Shown here: in pieces, positions 63,090 through 64,000 of the stretch
Layout of the letters: every line of letters begins with the position of its first letter
Numbering within the stretch: the stretch's first letter is position 1
From: Gillisella taibaishanensis
GTDB lineage: Bacteria; Pseudomonadota; Alphaproteobacteria; Rhizobiales; Rhizobiaceae
Assembly: GCF_001938985.1 (NCBI RefSeq)
Contig: NZ_MKIN01000017.1
Span: 1 to 64,000, forward strand
Direction of reading: 5' to 3'
Length of the DNA stretch: 64,000 bases
The notes under the pieces: model-generated
Databases searched by the model: none
Told to the model about the DNA's origin: nothing
Seen by the model: the letters and a program-made list of their open reading frames with translations, nothing else
Made by a program: the position numbers and the translations under genes

Positions 63090-64000
63090 CTATTCCCACA
63101 CCGGCTGGCTGACGCTTTGCAGCAGATGCGGCTCGATGCCGTCGATACTGGCGATGACAGCTTTGGCGAGTTCGCGGCCTGCCAGCAGCACATCTTCATG
63201 CGCCCCGATGATTTCGGGGCGGATCCATTTCAGGATCTGGACGGACTGTTTTGAGACCAAGTCCACATCCTGCCCGAGCTTTTTGTGAGCAGCATCTATG
63301 CCGGCATTGACGGCAATTGCAGCGCTGCTGGACGAGCAGACGATGCCATCTGGCGGATTGTTGGACCGCATCACGGCTTCAACTGCATTGCGGATCTGCT
63401 CGAGAGGGGCATCGATATCGATCGGCATCGGCACCTCTGTAGCGCCAGCCTTGCCGATGCCGGCGAGGAAGCCGTCGCGGGTATGGCGATAGTAGGTCAG
63501 CTTGTCGGGCGGCGGCAGAAGAGCGATGCGACTGCGGCCTCGGGCAGCGAGGCGTTCGACTGCCTGGCGGGCAAAAGCCTCGTTGTCGAAATCGTGGAAT
63601 GGATGGACGAGGCCTGAGGCTGTGCGGCCATGGGCGGCAAAAGGCATGCCCCGCTCGGTCAAAAGCTTGATGCGCGGATCATCAGGCTCCGTGCGCGATA
63701 TGATGACGCCATCGGCCGAGCCGGTGTCGAGAATGTAGCGCACCGGCTGCATCGGATCCTTGCTGTGGGAATGCGGCGTTACGACGATGTGGTAGGGCGT
63801 GCCGGACAGGACTTCCGATATGCCGAAAACCAGCTGGCTACTGAAGCCCATGATTTCTTCATCGATGCTCAGCACCAGTGCAATGACATTGGTCTTTCCC
63901 GTGCGCAGCCGCACGCCGGCTCTGTTGGGCTGGTAGCCCAACTGCCGCGCCACCATGCGCACCCGCTCCTTGGTTTCGGCGCCGATATCGGGCGCATCCT
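63090..64000 (-). CDS. LacI-family transcriptional regulator (5' end beyond window)
   Basis: The frame is open to the right edge; upstream codons read DAPDIGAETKERVRMVARQL, the end of a LacI HTH, so the true start lies outside. RQLGYQPNRAG is the hinge region and the periplasmic-binding-like domain starts GKTNVIALVLSIDEEIMGF. The C-terminal effector domain is complete and ends QPVWE. It probably controls a sugar-uptake locus to the right, outside the window. Confidence 0.92.
   Translation of the reverse strand, partial: DAPDIGAETKERVRMVARQLGYQPNRAGVRLRTGKTNVIALVLSIDEEIMGFSSQLVFGISEVLSGTPYHIVVTPHSHSKDPMQPVRYILDTGSADGVIISRTEPDDPRIKLLTERGMPFAAHGRTASGLVHPFHDFDNEAFARQAVERLAARGRSRIALLPPPDKLTYYRHTRDGFLAGIGKAGATEVPMPIDIDAPLEQIRNAVEAVMRSNNPPDGIVCSSSSAAIAVNAGIDAAHKKLGQDVDLVSKQSVQILKWIRPEIIGAHEDVLLAGRELAKAVIASIDGIEPHLLQSVSQPVWE

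Overview
The window is chromosomal DNA of an alphaproteobacterium, most likely Rhizobiaceae (Rhizobium/Agrobacterium/Allorhizobium type). The signs are the gene orders recG<>sdhE-mfd, glnB-glnA and uvrA<>ssb, an alphaproteobacterial LexA box (GAAC-N7-GAAC), a complete fixGHIS operon with an FNR/FixK-type box, two IalB-family proteins, and high GC in third codon positions. I saw no rRNA, tRNA, CRISPR array, prophage, transposase or insertion sequence. The organism and function calls rest on reading protein sequence by eye; no database was searched.

Region 1 (about 1-11.6 kb) is accessory in character. It is a run of small regulator/target pairs: TetR with a Bcr/CflA efflux pump; LysR with the aldo/keto reductase YdbC; TetR with a DoxX-like membrane protein and a flavodoxin; LysR with an MDR-family oxidoreductase. 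Between them lie an unrecognised protein (503-1438), a possible TraB/GumN-like exported protein and an SH3-domain protein. Several divergent gaps carry clear inverted repeats, the best being two abutting 18-bp operators at 2375-2410.

Region 2 (about 11.8-20.3 kb) looks like a cell-surface module: a DUF1127 mini-protein, a 1058-residue autotransporter with a (Pro-Thr-Asn/Glu)16 linker, an IalB-family protein starting in its stop codon, a LuxR-type response regulator, a periplasmic OmpA-domain protein and a hybrid histidine kinase that may be preceded by a small coupled gene.

Region 3 (about 20.8-33.8 kb) holds an M24 peptidase, recG, sdhE-mfd, a GlxA-type AraC regulator, an APC amino-acid permease, and a tight pair made of a YqcI/YcgG-family protein and a class I SAM methyltransferase. 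Some YqcI/YcgG members are haem-dependent guanidine N-hydroxylases, so this pair is the best candidate here for undescribed chemistry.

Region 4 (about 34-52 kb) is mostly core: an EamA exporter, a FrnE-like DsbA protein, a YejA-type binding protein, a second IalB protein, hspQ, glnB-glnA (with a sigma-54 promoter), nnr, a DUF72 protein, uvrA, ssb (LexA box over its -10), a small membrane protein, MarC, and gyrA (a perfect inverted repeat inside its promoter spacer).

Region 5 (about 51.8-64 kb) has LysR<>VOC with a T-N11-A box, copper ATPase copA<>fixGHIS sharing a gap that carries a CueR/HmrR-type promoter and an FNR/FixK box, gnd, an MBL-fold hydrolase, and a LacI-family regulator cut by the window end.
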